A DNA stretch of 64,000 bases from a beta proteobacterium AAP51 (GCA_001295905.1 LJHT01000009.1:124001-188000); one strand, 5' to 3'. Positions 16,748-24,854 are shown, counted from the first letter of the stretch. Made by a program: numbers and translations. The notes: a model not told the origin generated them from the letters alone.

Positions 16748-17839
16748 ATGCAATACAGCTACATCCCGCTGCCCGAAACCTTCAAGCGCGATTCCAGCGT
16801 CAGCTGGGCGCGGCGTGCCAGCGACCCCGTGCTCACGCGCATCGACAACCTGTTGAACTTCTACCAGCGCCGGCGCTTCGCCACCCAGACCGAAGACCAG
16901 TTGCTGGCGCTGGCCGCCCTGACCGACCTCTTCATGGCCACGCGCTACTGGGTGCGGCTGGCGGCCAACGCCCAGAACCACGCCACGCTGAAGTCTGAGC
17001 GCCTGCCCGCCGTGCAGGCGCTGCACGGGGCCGTGGTGGAAGCACTGCGCCAGCAGGTGGGCTGCAGCGACGCCGCGGCCGTGGCGCAGTTCGTCACCGA
17101 TTTCAAGTGCCGCACGCTCACCGACCACGGCGCCTTCATCGACCAGCTGGTCGGCGACACGGTGGACACCGCCACGCCGCCGAGCGCTTACTACTTCAAC
17201 ACGCTGCGCCGCCAGGCCACGGCGGTGCGTTTCGAGAACGGCGTGGCCTATCGCCTGTCGGCCAAGGGCACGCAGCGCATGGTGAAGCTGAATTCGGCCG
17301 ACTTCCACTCGGCGCTGGTGCGAAAGGGCGTGCCGACGATGAAGGCCTGGGCACCCTTTGCGATGGGTGAAGAAGGCGATCTCTACATGACGCGGCACTT
17401 CATCAGCCTGGCCGAGGACGGCAACGATGGGCAGGAGGTGATCTACCACTCCACCTACACCGGCGGCGGCCCGCTCGTGGCTGCCGGCACCATGCTGGTG
17501 GTGGACGGGCTCATCCTGGGCATGCGCGGCGACAGTGGCCACTACAAGCCCACCGACCACAACCTCACCGAGGCCCTGCGCGTGCTGGCCACGCGCGGCG
17601 TGAAGGTGCAGCGCATCAAGGTGTACGACTGGGACGCCGACAACCCGCGGCCGCCCATGCGCGCGATGGACTTCATTGCCAGCCAGCGCCAGAACTTCAT
17701 CCGGCAGTTGGGCGTGAAGAAGCAGGCAGCGCTGCAGCGCGCCCAAGCGCCGGCTGTGACGGCGAACCACCCGGTGCCAGGAGTGGCTGCCGTGCACCTG
17801 GCACCGCTGTCCGATGCGGTGGAGTATTCCAACGCCTGA
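16748..17839 (+). CDS. Unknown protein with an IQM-like H-S...GG...AAG...SGHYKPT domain
   Basis: A 363-residue protein with no signal peptide. The C-terminal half contains the ordered motif YHSTYTGGG, V-A-A-G-T-M-L-V-V-D-G, then GDSGHYKPTDHNLTEAL, then R-G-V-K-V. From memory this same series occurs in the plant IQM calmodulin-binding proteins (HSSF-type, A-A-G-R, then SGHY-x-P-T-x-x-N), whose biochemical activity is not settled. The N-terminal 150 residues are helical. It starts 158 bases from a divergent gene and is followed by a 203-base gap, so it is probably its own transcript. It sits inside the dockerin/cohesin region but has no export signal, so its link to that system is only positional. 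Confidence 0.75.
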   Translation: MQYSYIPLPETFKRDSSVSWARRASDPVLTRIDNLLNFYQRRRFATQTEDQLLALAALTDLFMATRYWVRLAANAQNHATLKSERLPAVQALHGAVVEALRQQVGCSDAAAVAQFVTDFKCRTLTDHGAFIDQLVGDTVDTATPPSAYYFNTLRRQATAVRFENGVAYRLSAKGTQRMVKLNSADFHSALVRKGVPTMKAWAPFAMGEEGDLYMTRHFISLAEDGNDGQEVIYHSTYTGGGPLVAAGTMLVVDGLILGMRGDSGHYKPTDHNLTEALRVLATRGVKVQRIKVYDWDADNPRPPMRAMDFIASQRQNFIRQLGVKKQAALQRAQAPAVTANHPVPGVAAVHLAPLSDAVEYSNA

Positions 17840-17986
17840 GCTTTGCGCTGCACAGCCAGCCTCGTCCAAGTGCTTGGCGCTACGGGTTTGCCTGCCCCCT
17901 AACCTACCGAGAGTGGCCCCCGGGGTCGTGGGGTTGTTCAAGCCTGGTGCCGCGCCTAACCTCGTGTGCAACAAGAAATTACTGCA

Positions 17987-18007
17987 CCGAAGAGATCGTC
18001 TCTTCGG
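17987..18007 (+). promoter_or_regulatory. Leader hairpin upstream of the propeller-dockerin operon
   Basis: CCGAAGAGA (17987-17995), loop TCG, then TCTCTTCGG (17999-18007) form a perfect nine-pair stem. It lies 35 bases before the ATG at 18043 and upstream of its ribosome site GGGAGG. No U-tract follows. It probably sits in the 5-prime untranslated region and could stabilise or control the operon mRNA. The rest of the 203-base gap shows no clear promoter. Confidence 0.45.
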
Positions 18008-18042
18008 CGAGGGTGGCTGTTCAGTCGCGGGAGGTAGGTGCT

Positions 18043-18372
18043 ATGAACTTTCTGAAACTTCGCCGGGTGGTGTGGGCCACCCTCTTCGTGTGTGGCACGG
18101 CCATGGCGGCGCCGCATGCCAGCGTGCCTTCGGTGGCCACGGTGGGGCGGCCGGTGGCCGTGACCGGGGGCGGGTTCAACCCCGGCGCGCTCATCAGCGT
18201 ACGCGTCACCGGCCCGGGCGACACGGTGTCGATGGCCGCGGTGGTGGTGGCGGCCGACGGCAGCCTGACCCACACGCTGGTGGTGGCGCAAGACGGCGCC
18301 CACCGCGTGCAGCTGCTGCTGGCCGATGGCAGTGCGGCCACGCCCGAACTCCTGTTCCAGGCCACACGCTGA
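18043..18372 (+). CDS. Small exported Ig-like (IPT-type) protein
   Basis: A 109-residue protein with a signal peptide (MNFLKLRRVVWATLFVCGTA, cleavage near A-M-A), then a single beta-sandwich-like domain of about 85 residues. The phrases PSVATVGRPVAVTGGGFNPG and ADGSLTHTLVVAQDGAH resemble IPT/TIG or PKD-like modules. It has no PEP-CTERM or dockerin. It is the first gene of the run 18043-22017, with the site GGGAGGTAGG before the ATG and 13 bases to the next start. Role unknown; it could be a periplasmic or surface accessory to the propeller and cohesin proteins that follow. Confidence 0.75.
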   Translation: MNFLKLRRVVWATLFVCGTAMAAPHASVPSVATVGRPVAVTGGGFNPGALISVRVTGPGDTVSMAAVVVAADGSLTHTLVVAQDGAHRVQLLLADGSAATPELLFQATR

Positions 18373-18385
18373 GGGGTTGGCGCCG

Positions 18386-19486
18386 ATGAACGCGTCCCGA
18401 TTCCACACCGTGGGCCAGGCGCTGGGCGTTTTCTGCGTGGCCTGCTGTGCGCAGTTGGCCGTGGCGGCCAGCCCCGGCCAGGGGGCGCCCGTGGCGTCGC
18501 CCACGGCGGGCCTGCACGGCGACCTCATCTACACCTCGCTGCGCACCGGCAGTTCGCAGATCTTCCGCATCGACGCCGACGGCGCCCGCGAAACCCGCCT
18601 CACGCAAAGCCAGCACAGCGAACTGCAGCCGGTGTGGTCGCGGCAGGGGCGCATAGCCTTCGTCTCGACGCGTTCGGGCGGCGGTGACATCTACACGATG
18701 GACGCCCAGGGCGGCGACCTGCGGCAGCTCACCTCGCGGCCGGGCCTGGAGCAGAGCGTGGCCTGGTCGGCCGATGGCCAGCACCTCGCCTACATCGGCG
18801 AAACCGATGGCCGCGCCGAACTGCGGCTGGTCAAGGCCGACGGCACGGGCGACCGCCTCATCGCCGCCGACATGGCGGAAGTGGGGTCGCCGGCCTGGTC
18901 GCCCGATGGCACGAAGATCGCCTTCAACGCGAACGTCAACGGCAAGCTGCGCGTGTTCGTCGCCGATCTCGTTTCCGGCGCCATCACGCCGGCTGCCGAA
19001 GGCAAGGGCGGCGAGTTCGGGCCGGTGTGGTCGCCTGACGGGCGCAGCCTCGTCTTCGTGCACTCCGGCAGCCGCACCGAGGGCGTGAACCTGCGCAAGG
19101 TGCAGCTGGGCAGCCAGACCTCCGTGGCACTCACGAAGGACGGCTACACCAACAGTCAGCCGCGGTTTTCGCCCGACGGCAGCAAGCTGCTCTTCCTCAG
19201 CAACGCCACCAGCCAGGGCAGCACGATGAACGTGCACGTGATGAACGCCGACGGCACCGGCGTCGTGAACCTCACGCGCTGGGAACACGCCGACATGGGC
19301 GCCAGCTGGTCTGCCGATGGCCAGCATGTCTATTTCATGAGCTTCCGTGATTGGCCCGGGCAGATCTACCGCATCGGCGCCGACGGGCAGGGCCTGCAGC
19401 GCCTGACCAAATCAGCATCGCAAGAGGGCTTCCCGGTCGGGCGGCCTGCCGCAACCACCGTGGCGGCTGCGGCCCGCAACCCATGA
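18386..19486 (+). CDS. TolB-like beta-propeller exported protein
   Basis: A 366-residue protein with a signal peptide (to about A-V-A-A at 28), then a six-bladed propeller of PD40/WD40-like repeats. Repeated phrases such as WSADGQHLAYIG, WSPDGTKIAFNANVNG, WSPDGRSLVFVHSG and FSPDGSKLLFLSN are the signature. TolB itself is about 430 residues with an extra N-terminal domain that is missing here, and no pal/tol genes are nearby, so this is a paralogue and not the Tol-Pal component. It is probably periplasmic or surface-exposed. Its stop codon overlaps a possible upstream start of the next gene, so the two are co-transcribed. Confidence 0.85.
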   Translation: MNASRFHTVGQALGVFCVACCAQLAVAASPGQGAPVASPTAGLHGDLIYTSLRTGSSQIFRIDADGARETRLTQSQHSELQPVWSRQGRIAFVSTRSGGGDIYTMDAQGGDLRQLTSRPGLEQSVAWSADGQHLAYIGETDGRAELRLVKADGTGDRLIAADMAEVGSPAWSPDGTKIAFNANVNGKLRVFVADLVSGAITPAAEGKGGEFGPVWSPDGRSLVFVHSGSRTEGVNLRKVQLGSQTSVALTKDGYTNSQPRFSPDGSKLLFLSNATSQGSTMNVHVMNADGTGVVNLTRWEHADMGASWSADGQHVYFMSFRDWPGQIYRIGADGQGLQRLTKSASQEGFPVGRPAATTVAAAARNP

Positions 19487-19515
19487 ACCTTCATAACAAG
19501 GGCGAGGAGAACACC

Positions 19516-21312
19516 ATGCAAGACAAAGAGCCAGGCTTTCGCGCACCAGCGCGCCCGTGGCGCCACTGGTTGGGTGCAGCGGCCGTTGCAGCCGCCACGC
19601 TGCCCATGGCGGCGCAGGCGGCGGTGGTGGTCTACACCAACGATGCCGACTTCGCGCAGGGCGTGCTGTCGGGCGTGAACTTCAACGCTCCCAACAGCAA
19701 CCAGCTGCAGCTGAACCTGGTGGGCACCACCTTCCCCGTGATGTGGATTGCCAACGCGGGTGAAGACACGCTGTCGAAGATCGACACCAACACCGGGCGT
19801 GAACTCGGTCGCTACCGCACCTTCTTCGGCAGCGGGCCCTTCGGCAACAAGGGTGCGTTCAGCGGGCCAGCGCCTTCACGCTCGGCCGTAGACATCGACG
19901 GCAACGCCTACATTGCCAACCGCCACTTCGACAGCCGGCCTCCCATGGTGATGAAGGTGCTGGCCGAGACCTCCATCGCCCGCCCCGGGCAGACCGGCAC
20001 CTCCACCGACGTGGACAACAGCGGCACCATCAGCGCCGCCGAGACCCGGGACGTGGTCAACGGCACCGGCGCCAACTTCGACTGCAACGCCACCAGCTGC
20101 GAAAGCCGCGACGAGCGCGTGGCCTGGACCAGCACGCTGCCGGCCACCGAAAACGGCCAGCTGGGGCGTGCGCTGTGCATCGGCACCGATGGCAACCTGT
20201 GGGTGGGCGTGTTCAACACCCGCCGCTACTACAAGCTGCGTGCCACCGACGGCGCCATCATCGGTGGCCCCTACAGCGTGCCCTGGAGCCCGTACGGCTG
20301 CCTGGTCGACGGCAACGGCATCTTGTGGAGCGCCTCGCTCGGCGGTGTGCTCGGTCGCATGGACACGAACGCCGCCAACCCTGCCACCACCGCAACTGCC
20401 TTCAGCGACGGCAGCACGAACTACGGCATCGCGCTGGGCAACGGCAAGGTCTACCTGGCTTCGCTGAACAACCTGGGCTACCGCGAATTCACGCCCGGTG
20501 CGAACACCTTCACCACGCCGGGTGGTTCGAAGAACTTCTCGTCCACCGGCATCTCGGTGGACGGCTTCGGCAACATCTGGACCGGGCCCTACACCACGGG
20601 CGGCGTGCGCAAGTACGACAAGACCACGGGCGCGCTGCTGTGCAGCGGTGCGAACCAGTTCGCCGGCTCCATCGAGGCCCGGGGTGTGATTGTCGATGCC
20701 GACAACAACATCTGGCAGATCAACCGCTTCACCAACAGCGTGGCCAAGTACCGCGGCACCGACTGCGCGCCGCTGGGCACCTTCCCCGTGGGCTTCGACC
20801 CCTACACCTACAGCGACGCCACCGGCTTTGCCGCGCGCAACACCACCACGCCCACGGGCACGTGGACGGTGGTGAACGACAGCAGCGTGGCTGGCCAGTC
20901 GTGGTCGAAGGTGAACTGGACGGAATCGGTGCCCGCCGGGGCCAGCGTGCTGGTGTCGGCACGTGCCAGCGATGTGCAGGCCAACCTGAGCAGCCTGCCC
21001 TTCGTGCCGGTGGCCAACGGTGCCAACCCCGGCCTGACCGGGCGTTTCATCCAGGTGCAGGCGCGCCTGAATGCCAACACCTCCGGCAACTCGCCCATCC
21101 TGTTCGACCTGACGCTGACCAAGCCCGACATGGTGTGCGACATCGACCGTGACGGCGATGTCGACAGCGCCGACATCGTGTTGATCCGGAACGCGCTCGG
21201 CCAGAGCGTGGCCGCCGGCGACCCGCGCGACCCCAACGGCGACCTGAAGATCACCATCGTCGACACCCGGACCTGTGCCACGCGCTGCACACGCCCGAGC
21301 TGCGCGCAGTGA
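19516..21312 (+). CDS. Exported NHL/Vgb-like propeller with C-terminal dockerin
   Basis: 598 residues. Signal peptide to about residue 36 (M-A-A-Q-A). Residues 70-490 form a propeller of NHL/Vgb-like blades (DGNLWVGVFNTRRYYKL, VDGFGNIWTGPYTTGG, VDADNNIWQINRFTNSVAKY) with an inserted EF-hand loop DVDNSGTISAAET at 165-177. The C-terminus (541-598) is a dockerin-like domain: C541, Ca loops D542-x-D544-x-D546-x-x-V549-D550-x-x-D553 and D572-x-N574-x-D576-x-x-I579-T580-x-x-D583, then C587-x3-C591-x4-C596. The same cysteine spacing ends the dockerin of the Rhs protein. The ATG at 19516 was chosen for its GAGGAG site; an in-frame ATG at 19483 overlaps the previous stop. It would be secreted and held by a cohesin partner. 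Confidence 0.85.
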   Translation: MQDKEPGFRAPARPWRHWLGAAAVAAATLPMAAQAAVVVYTNDADFAQGVLSGVNFNAPNSNQLQLNLVGTTFPVMWIANAGEDTLSKIDTNTGRELGRYRTFFGSGPFGNKGAFSGPAPSRSAVDIDGNAYIANRHFDSRPPMVMKVLAETSIARPGQTGTSTDVDNSGTISAAETRDVVNGTGANFDCNATSCESRDERVAWTSTLPATENGQLGRALCIGTDGNLWVGVFNTRRYYKLRATDGAIIGGPYSVPWSPYGCLVDGNGILWSASLGGVLGRMDTNAANPATTATAFSDGSTNYGIALGNGKVYLASLNNLGYREFTPGANTFTTPGGSKNFSSTGISVDGFGNIWTGPYTTGGVRKYDKTTGALLCSGANQFAGSIEARGVIVDADNNIWQINRFTNSVAKYRGTDCAPLGTFPVGFDPYTYSDATGFAARNTTTPTGTWTVVNDSSVAGQSWSKVNWTESVPAGASVLVSARASDVQANLSSLPFVPVANGANPGLTGRFIQVQARLNANTSGNSPILFDLTLTKPDMVCDIDRDGDVDSADIVLIRNALGQSVAAGDPRDPNGDLKITIVDTRTCATRCTRPSCAQ

Positions 21313-21351
21313 CGAGCGCCGCATTCAACCGTTTCCTGAAGGAGTAGCCCC

Positions 21352-22017
21352 ATGAAGCTGAAATCGCTAGCCGCCGCGATGACCCTTGCCATTGCCGGGC
21401 TGGGCTCTGCAGGGGCTGCCCCTGTACTGTCCATCGTGCCGGCCCAGAATCAGGTCGCTGTCGGTGGCGCGGTCAGAGTCGCCATCGTCATCAGCGGCCT
21501 GGACAGTGCCAGCGAAATCGTAAGCGGCTTCGACCTGAACATCTCCTTCAATACGGGCGCGCTGACCTTGAGTGGCATCGACGTGTCTACGGCGACGGCG
21601 GTGATGGGTGGTTCCAGCACCCTGTTCGGGTTCGACACCGATGCCAGCGACGGCATGGTCGGCAGCGATCTGACCTCGTACCTGACCGATGCCCAGCTGG
21701 ATGCCCTGCAGGGCGACAGCTTCACGCTGATGCTGGTGGACTTCACGGGTTTGGCCGATGGCGTGAGCTTCCTCGACTTCGGCGCCGACCCTGACTTCGA
21801 GCGCCTCGTCACGGGGCGCCTCGACGCCAGCGGCTTTGCGGGGGTGCTGAACTTGCAGTACACCGGCGCTTGCGTGGCCGTCGGCACCGGCAGTTGCACC
21901 CAGAACCCCATCCCTGAGCCTGCCACCTTCGGCCTGGCAGGGCTGGCCTTGCTGGGCTGCGGGCTCACGCGCAGCTTGACGCGCCGTCGCGAGGCGCAGG
22001 TGGTGTCAGCGGCCTGA
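21352..22017 (+). CDS. PEP-CTERM-anchored cohesin-like surface protein 2
   Basis: 221 residues. Signal peptide (MKLKSLAAAMTLAIAGLGSA), then a cohesin-like beta-sandwich (about 24-160) with V-G-G-A-V-R-V-A-I-V-I-S-G-L-D, then S-G-F-D-L-N-I-S-F-N-T-G-A-L-T-L, matching strand for strand the protein encoded at 6857. A Cys pair occurs at about 175-182. The C-terminus has PEP at 188-190, a hydrophobic helix and an RRR cluster, the exosortase sorting signal. It has the good site AAGGAG and follows the dockerin gene by 39 bases, so scaffold and ligand are likely made together. It converges with the carotenoid oxygenase gene, with only five bases between. Confidence 0.87.
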   Translation: MKLKSLAAAMTLAIAGLGSAGAAPVLSIVPAQNQVAVGGAVRVAIVISGLDSASEIVSGFDLNISFNTGALTLSGIDVSTATAVMGGSSTLFGFDTDASDGMVGSDLTSYLTDAQLDALQGDSFTLMLVDFTGLADGVSFLDFGADPDFERLVTGRLDASGFAGVLNLQYTGACVAVGTGSCTQNPIPEPATFGLAGLALLGCGLTRSLTRRREAQVVSAA

Positions 22018-22022
22018 AACCC

Positions 22023-23600
22023 TCAAGCCGCCGTGAAGTTGCCGTGAAAGCCTAGCGGCAGCGCGTACGGCAGCACGGCCTGCGCGATGGGCCCGTCTTC
22101 GATGTGCGCGGCGTCCAGCAGGTTCAGCACCGTGGCTTGGCGGCGGGCGTCGAAGGTGGTGCCCAGCAGCCAGGCGTCGAGCTCGCCGGTCTTGCCGGGC
22201 TTGGGCACGAGCACATGCTCTTCGGCGATGGCGTGCGCGCCGTAGTCGTAACGCCGACTGCGGCCGGTGTGGGTGTCGAGCAGTTGCACGCCATGCAAAA
22301 GGTTGAAGCTCGGGCCCAGGCTCGGGCCGCTGCCCGCCCGCCCCGCGTGGGTGGGCCAGGCCGCCCCGGTGAGCAGCCAGCGCGCCGGCAGGCCGATGTG
22401 CTGCGGGTGCACGCGCGGAAACTCCACCTCGCCCGCAAAGGCCTGCGTCTGCACGCGCCCGCTGGCCAGGTGCAGGCGGAGTTGGCGCGTTTGCGAGGGG
22501 CTGACTTCGTGCCGCCGGCCTGCGAGCAATGCCACGGCGCCTTCGTCCAGGAAGCTGGCGTCAGGCGCGCCGATGTAGCTGAGCACCACCTCGCCATCGC
22601 GCGTGTCGTAGGCGTTGCCGACGTGGAACACCATCTCCGGCGCCAGTTCGAAGATGCGCTGGCGCGTGATGTCGGCCTTCTCCATCACCAGCACGCGCAG
22701 CGGCTCGCCGGTCTTCATGGTGAAGCGCCGGCGGCCATCGGCCGGGCGCTGCATGAAGTCGAAAGTGACGGGCGGCAACGGCACCACGATGTGGCGCTGC
22801 GTGATGGCCATGTCGTGCACCATGCCGCCGGCAAACGGCAGCTCGGTCAGTTGCACGCCCAGCAGCTGGCCCTGCGGGCCGAGGTGCCACACCACGAGCT
22901 TGCGGCCTGCCGTGCCGATGTTCCACAGGTGGCCGTCGCGGTCGACCTTGGGGTGGGCTGAAAACGGCATTTGCGCCAGATCGGGCCGCCAGGTGATGGC
23001 GCCCCGGGTGCTGAGGTCTTCCGGGCTCAGACCCCAGGCCGACCCGCCTTCCCACATCGCCAGCACGCGGCCGGCGTGTTCCAGCGCGTTGGTGTTGGCG
23101 GTGTTCACCGCGTCGGGGCCGCTGATGGGTGGGCCGCCCTGGATGTGCGTGCCCAGCGCCGGCATCAGGAAGCGGCCGGCCTGCTGCTCGGCGCGCAGCT
23201 TGGTGGTGCGCACCAGGCGGCCGCGGTGGCGCACGGCGCCGTCAGCCAACGTGAACTGCTGCACCATGCCGTCGCCGTCGAACCAGTGGTGGTAGCGCTG
23301 GCCGGCGCGCTCGAAGAGGGCCGGGCCGTTGCGGTAGAAGCGCCCGCGCAGCTCGGCCGGCCAGCGGCCGCGCAAGAGCGCGGTGCCGTCCCGGTCGCCG
23401 GTGGCGTCGCTCACGCCTTTCAGCGGCGTGAGCAGCGGCTCTTGCGCGGCGGCGGCATCGAAGTCTTGCGGGCGTGCGGTGCCGGCTGGGGCCGCTTGGG
23501 CGGTGGCCGGGCCCAGGCCGGTGGCCGCGGCCAGACCGGCCACGCCTGCCGAGGCCAGGCCTTGCAGCAGATGGCGGCGTTGCATGGTGGAGTGCTTCAT
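22023..23600 (-). CDS. Tat-exported carotenoid oxygenase (RPE65 family)
   Basis: 525 residues. The N-terminus carries a twin-arginine signal (QRRHLLQGLASAG) with cleavage near A-Q-A. The body is a seven-bladed propeller dioxygenase that cleaves double bonds of carotenoids or stilbenes with Fe(II). The four histidine ligands can be seen in SAHPKVDRDGHL, MVHDMAITQRH, RVHPQHIG and the C-terminal GFHGNF. The family phrase GRFYRNGPALFE, then H-H-W-F-D-G-D-G-M, is intact. Export to the periplasm is unusual for the family. It is preceded eight bases upstream by a DUF2141 gene on the same strand, so the two are probably one transcript. Confidence 0.9.
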   Translation of the reverse strand: MKHSTMQRRHLLQGLASAGVAGLAAATGLGPATAQAAPAGTARPQDFDAAAAQEPLLTPLKGVSDATGDRDGTALLRGRWPAELRGRFYRNGPALFERAGQRYHHWFDGDGMVQQFTLADGAVRHRGRLVRTTKLRAEQQAGRFLMPALGTHIQGGPPISGPDAVNTANTNALEHAGRVLAMWEGGSAWGLSPEDLSTRGAITWRPDLAQMPFSAHPKVDRDGHLWNIGTAGRKLVVWHLGPQGQLLGVQLTELPFAGGMVHDMAITQRHIVVPLPPVTFDFMQRPADGRRRFTMKTGEPLRVLVMEKADITRQRIFELAPEMVFHVGNAYDTRDGEVVLSYIGAPDASFLDEGAVALLAGRRHEVSPSQTRQLRLHLASGRVQTQAFAGEVEFPRVHPQHIGLPARWLLTGAAWPTHAGRAGSGPSLGPSFNLLHGVQLLDTHTGRSRRYDYGAHAIAEEHVLVPKPGKTGELDAWLLGTTFDARRQATVLNLLDAAHIEDGPIAQAVLPYALPLGFHGNFTAA

Positions 23601-23608
23601 CGCAGCCT

Positions 23609-24076
23609 TCAGAGCGACATCTTCACGGCGATGGGGCTGCCATCCAGCGCCACCTTGCCGGTGTCCCACTGCGGGCCGAACATGCCGGGGTTGCCGGAAG
23701 AGCCCCAGGGCTCGGTGGGCAGGCCCATCAGGTTGCGCGCCATCTTGCCGTCGCTGTCGAGGTCTTGGTAGAGCATCAGCGCCACCTGGGTGCCGCTCAG
23801 GCCGCACAGCTGCACCTGCATGCGCGCCTCGCCAGCCGGCACGCGCAGCGCCACCATCGGCTTCTTGCCGTAGGTGGCGGCATCGCCGTAGGCGGCCAGC
23901 ATCAGCTGGCCTTGCTGGGGGCGCACGTTGTCGATGGTGACGGTGGCGCAGCCGGTGGCGGGCGCTGTCGGTGCTGTCGGGGCGGTGGGGGCGGTTGGGG
24001 CGGTAGGGGTGGTCTGGGCCTGGGCCGCTGCACTCAGCAGGCACAGGGTCAGCAGGCAGGTGCTGGAAACTTTCAT
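23609..24076 (-). CDS. DUF2141 family exported protein
   Basis: 155 residues with a signal peptide (MKVSSTCLLTLCLLSAAAQA), then a linker made of five tandem T-A-P triplets coded by a simple repeat, then a DUF2141 domain (about 43-155) with A-A-Y-G-D-A-A-T-Y, C-G-L-x-G-T and the conserved Y-Q-D-L-D-S-D-G-K. Function of the family is unknown. It is first in a two-gene transcript with the carotenoid oxygenase, so it may assist that enzyme or act on the same compound. Alternative upstream starts would add residues before the signal and are rejected. Confidence 0.85.
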   Translation of the reverse strand: MKVSSTCLLTLCLLSAAAQAQTTPTAPTAPTAPTAPTAPATGCATVTIDNVRPQQGQLMLAAYGDAATYGKKPMVALRVPAGEARMQVQLCGLSGTQVALMLYQDLDSDGKMARNLMGLPTEPWGSSGNPGMFGPQWDTGKVALDGSPIAVKMSL

Positions 24077-24188
24077 CGCGGGGCTCCTTGGCGGGTGTGT
24101 GGGCCGCACTGTGGCGGCGGCCTCGGCACCTGGCGATGGCCTTGCGACGAGTTGCTGGCGCCGGGCGCGAAACGTCATGGGCCCGGCG

Positions 24189-24596
24189 TCAGTCGCCGCG
24201 CACCCGCCCGCGGCCCGCCTTCACCTCGGCGCGCACGGCCTTGCCTTCCAGCCGGCGCTGCTTCGAGCCATAAGTAGGCTTGGTGGCGCGGCGCAGCGTG
24301 GGCTGGTGTGTGGCGGCGTCCACCATCTCCTGCAGGCGCAGCAGCGCGTCGGCCTGGTTGCGCACCAGGCTGCGGTGGTCCTGGGCCTTGATGACGACGG
24401 TGCCCTCGCCGCTGATGCGCTGGTCGGCCTGGGCCAGCAGCCGCGCCTTCACGTCTTCAGGCAGCGTAGAGGCCGCCACGTCGAAGCGCAGGTGCGCGGC
24501 ATTGCTGACCTTGTTGACGTTCTGCCCGCCGGCGCCCTGGGCGCGGATGGCGCTGAACTCGACCTCGGCGCGGTTGACCAGCACGCGCCGGGCCAT
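24189..24596 (-). CDS. arfB: Alternative ribosome-rescue factor ArfB (peptidyl-tRNA hydrolase)
   Basis: 135 residues, the normal ArfB/YaeJ length. The catalytic loop GAGGQNVNKV (GGQ at 23-25) hydrolyses peptidyl-tRNA on stalled ribosomes. The basic C-terminal tail (KQRRLEGKAVRAEVKAGRGR) enters the empty mRNA channel. It lacks the long codon-recognition domain of RF1/RF2. It lies seven bases after the small GlsB-like gene on the same strand. Confidence 0.93.
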   Translation of the reverse strand: MARRVLVNRAEVEFSAIRAQGAGGQNVNKVSNAAHLRFDVAASTLPEDVKARLLAQADQRISGEGTVVIKAQDHRSLVRNQADALLRLQEMVDAATHQPTLRRATKPTYGSKQRRLEGKAVRAEVKAGRGRVRGD

Positions 24597-24602
24597 GGCC
24601 CT

Positions 24603-24854
24603 TCAGGCCTTCTTGCCGCGCAGCAGGCCCACCACGAACAAGAGCGCCAGCGCGCCGGCCACCGAGGCGAACCAGCCCGCCGGCTCGCCCGGCGCGTACC
24701 AGCCGAACACGCGCCCGGCCACGCCCGCCAGCACCGAGCCGCCGATGCCCAGCAGGCAGGTGAGCACCCAGCCCATCTTCTGTTCGCCGGGCATGATGCC
24801 GCGCGCCAGGAAGCCGACGATGAGGCCGAGGAAGATGAGGCTCAGGATCTGCAT
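24603..24854 (-). CDS. GlsB/YeaQ/YmgE family small membrane protein
   Basis: 83 residues with three hydrophobic segments and the glycine-rich phrases of the family (L-I-F-L-G-L-I-V-G-F-L-A-R, then G-W-V-L-T-C-L-L-G-I-G-G-S). These small inner-membrane proteins were once called transglycosylase-associated; their function is not established and they are often stress-induced. It sits between alr and arfB, same strand. Confidence 0.88.
   Translation of the reverse strand: MQILSLIFLGLIVGFLARGIMPGEQKMGWVLTCLLGIGGSVLAGVAGRVFGWYAPGEPAGWFASVAGALALLFVVGLLRGKKA

Noticed and set aside
17840-18042. Sigma-54 promoter (TTGGCGC...TTTGC)
   Set aside because: The GG and GC dinucleotides are 12 bases apart instead of the required 10.
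18386-19486. Genuine TolB of the Tol-Pal system
   Set aside because: It lacks the TolB N-terminal domain and no tolQRA or pal genes are adjacent.
22023-24044. A 673-residue version of the carotenoid oxygenase starting upstream
   Set aside because: The extra N-terminus overlaps the DUF2141 gene in another frame and is low-complexity; the start at 23600 gives a proper Tat signal.
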